Assembly (NCBI GenBank): GCA_027028665.1
Contig: JALVIU010000366.1
Location: 1 to 7,313 of the forward strand
Source: Candidatus Atribacteria bacterium
GTDB taxonomy: Bacteria; Atribacterota; JALVIU01
Direction: 5' to 3'
Length of the DNA: 7,313 bases
Below, piece after piece: positions 6,448 through 7,313 of the stretch (position 1 is its first letter; every line of letters begins with the position of its first letter). Below the pieces are notes generated by a model that had not been told where the DNA came from, did not search any database, and saw nothing but the letters and a program-made list of their open reading frames with translations. A program made the position numbers and the translations under genes.

Positions 6448-6480
6448 TATAATGCTCCCCTATGAGAGGGGAGCATTATA
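6448..6480 (+). terminator. Strong intercistronic hairpin between binding protein and permease genes
   Basis: TATAATGCTCCCC (6448-6460) and GGGGAGCATTATA (6468-6480) form a perfect 13-base-pair stem with a 7-base loop. The bases after it are GTTTAAGG rather than a long T-run, and the permease ribosome binding site starts 5 bases later. It is therefore more likely a partial terminator or 3'-protecting mRNA processing element than a full stop. In binding-protein operons such hairpins commonly raise the ratio of binding protein to permease; that role is inferred here. Confidence 0.75.
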
Positions 6481-6484
6481 GTTT

Positions 6485-6491
6485 AAGGAGG
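6485..6491 (+). promoter_or_regulatory. Shine-Dalgarno site that fixes the TTG start of the permease
   Basis: AAGGAGG lies 5 bases before TTG 6497. No ATG or GTG in frame gives a better position, since the encoded N-terminus from TTG is already of normal family length. Confidence 0.8.
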
Positions 6492-6496
6492 ATACA

Positions 6497-7153
6497 TTGC
6501 AACTTGACTTTTCAATACTTGTAAAATCATTTCCTTATCTTCTTGCTGGCGCATGGATGACAGTAAAGATTACATCACTTTCTGTGGCAGTGGGAATAAT
6601 TATAGGGACTATTGGTGGACTTATGAGGGTCTCAAAGAATCCTATTTTATTTTGGCTCTCCACTATTTATGTAGAAGTAATAAGAGGTACTCCATTGCTT
6701 GTTCAAATTTTCATTGTATATTTTGGACTTCCATCTATAGGGATTCGGCTTACTCCATATCTTTCTGCAGTTGCAGCACTTGGTATAAATAGTGGTGCAT
6801 ATGTCTCTGAGATCGTAAGGGGTGGCATACAATCTATTTCAAAAGGGCAGATGGAGGCTGCAAGGTCCTTGGGTATGAGTTATGGGCAGGCAATGAGATA
6901 TGTAGTATTACCTCAGGCAATGGTCAGAATATTACCCCCTTTGGGAAATGAATTTATAGCACTTTTGAAAGATTCTTCTCTGGTTTCAACTATTGCAATA
7001 GCAGAACTTACCCGTGTAGGACAGCAGATTATTACACGTACTTTTCAGTCTTTTGAAATCTGGATAGGGGTTGCGCTTTTTTATTTTGTAATGACATTTA
7101 TAATGTCACGTATTGTAAGATTTTTAGAAAGTAGGTTGGCAATCAATGACTAA
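6497..7153 (+). CDS. Polar amino-acid ABC transporter permease (HisM/GlnP family)
   Basis: This 218-residue inner-membrane subunit of the amino-acid importer has a typical length for the His/Glu/Gln/Arg/opine permease family. Hydrophobic segments lie at about residues 12-42, 50-78, 87-105, 150-170 and 187-206. Family motifs are E60[10 protein letters not shown] near the second membrane segment and the cytoplasmic EAA loop E120-A-A-R-S-L-G-M, continuing to L138-P-Q-A, which docks on the ATP-binding subunit. Downstream, N151-E-F and L157-K-D-S-S-L are also characteristic. It starts with TTG and overlaps the ATP-binding gene by 8 bases, so the two subunits are translationally coupled. Only one permease gene is visible, so the channel may be a homodimer. 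Confidence 0.95.
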   Translation: MQLDFSILVKSFPYLLAGAWMTVKITSLSVAVGIIIGTIGGLMRVSKNPILFWLSTIYVEVIRGTPLLVQIFIVYFGLPSIGIRLTPYLSAVAALGINSGAYVSEIVRGGIQSISKGQMEAARSLGMSYGQAMRYVVLPQAMVRILPPLGNEFIALLKDSSLVSTIAIAELTRVGQQIITRTFQSFEIWIGVALFYFVMTFIMSRIVRFLESRLAIND

Positions 7154-7313
7154 AGGTGAAGACTATATCGTAAAAACTATTGATGTACATAAGTACTTTG
7201 GTAAAAACCACGTATTAAAGGGAATAAACCTTTCTGTTAAAAGGAATGAAGTTGTTGCAATAATAGGTGCTTCAGGTTCTGGAAAAAGCACATTTTTACG
7301 TTGCCTGAATGGG
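7146..7313 (+). CDS. Polar amino-acid ABC transporter ATP-binding protein (3' partial)
   Basis: The first 56 codons of a GlnQ/HisP-type ATPase that powers the transporter are present; the rest lies beyond the window. The ATG at 7146 overlaps the permease end. Visible features are the aromatic A-loop residue in H15-K-Y17-F-G, the V23-L-K-G-I-N-L-S strand, and Walker A G41-A-S-G-S-G-K47-S-T49, followed by F-L-R-C-L-N, a characteristic sequence of the polar amino-acid subfamily. The signature motif, Walker B and H-loop are not reached. The ribosome binding site is weak (AGTAGG about a dozen bases upstream), consistent with coupling to the permease. Confidence 0.95.
   Translation, partial: MTKGEDYIVKTIDVHKYFGKNHVLKGINLSVKRNEVVAIIGASGSGKSTFLRCLNG

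Noticed and set aside
7092-7108. Operator-like inverted repeat TGACAT-5-ATGTCA
   Set aside because: It lies deep in the permease coding region with no promoter nearby and is only 6 base pairs.
1-7313. CRISPR arrays, tRNA/rRNA genes, insertion sequences and direct-repeat arrays
   Set aside because: None was seen; coding density leaves no room except the 67- and 78-base gaps described.

Overview
The window is a densely packed, all-plus-strand stretch of an AT-rich bacterial chromosome. Arginine is mostly AGA/AGG, ATA isoleucine codons are frequent, the proteins are rich in Lys/Glu/Ile, and strong AAGGAGG-type ribosome binding sites occur. This fits a motile, low-GC and possibly thermophilic bacterium. 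The amino-acid binding protein has a signal peptide without a lipobox cysteine, which leans towards a two-membrane (diderm) cell. I cannot name the genus or phylum from the sequence alone.

Region 1 (1-5595) is a run of six tightly spaced genes: the 3' part of cheA (chemotaxis histidine kinase, 5' end outside the window), cheY, an HD-GYP protein (probable cyclic-di-GMP phosphodiesterase), a type IV prepilin peptidase, a DnaB/RecA-like ATPase without the usual DnaB N-terminal domain, and a sigma-70-family factor of the FliA/SigB-SigF type. Gaps are 0-10 bases or genes overlap, the largest overlap being 28 bases between the ATPase and the sigma factor. No convincing strong terminator is visible inside it, so it probably forms the end of a larger motility/chemotaxis operon. 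Its genes combine two-component chemotaxis, c-di-GMP turnover, pilin or type II secretion maturation and transcriptional control of a regulon.

Region 2 (5596-7313) is a separate polar amino-acid ABC transporter operon with its own promoter (TTGACA, 17-base spacer, extended -10). It encodes a secreted solute-binding protein, then, after a strong hairpin, a HisM/GlnP-type permease with a TTG start, then the first 56 codons of the ATP-binding subunit, which runs off the window. The hairpin probably makes the binding protein more abundant than the membrane components.

The most unusual points are the orphan DnaB-like ATPase overlapping the sigma-factor gene, a terminator-like hairpin inside the first codons of the HD-GYP gene, and a prepilin-peptidase gene whose conserved first membrane segment is encoded upstream of any canonical start codon. 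The genes themselves belong to known families, and I see no clear evidence of a wholly new system.
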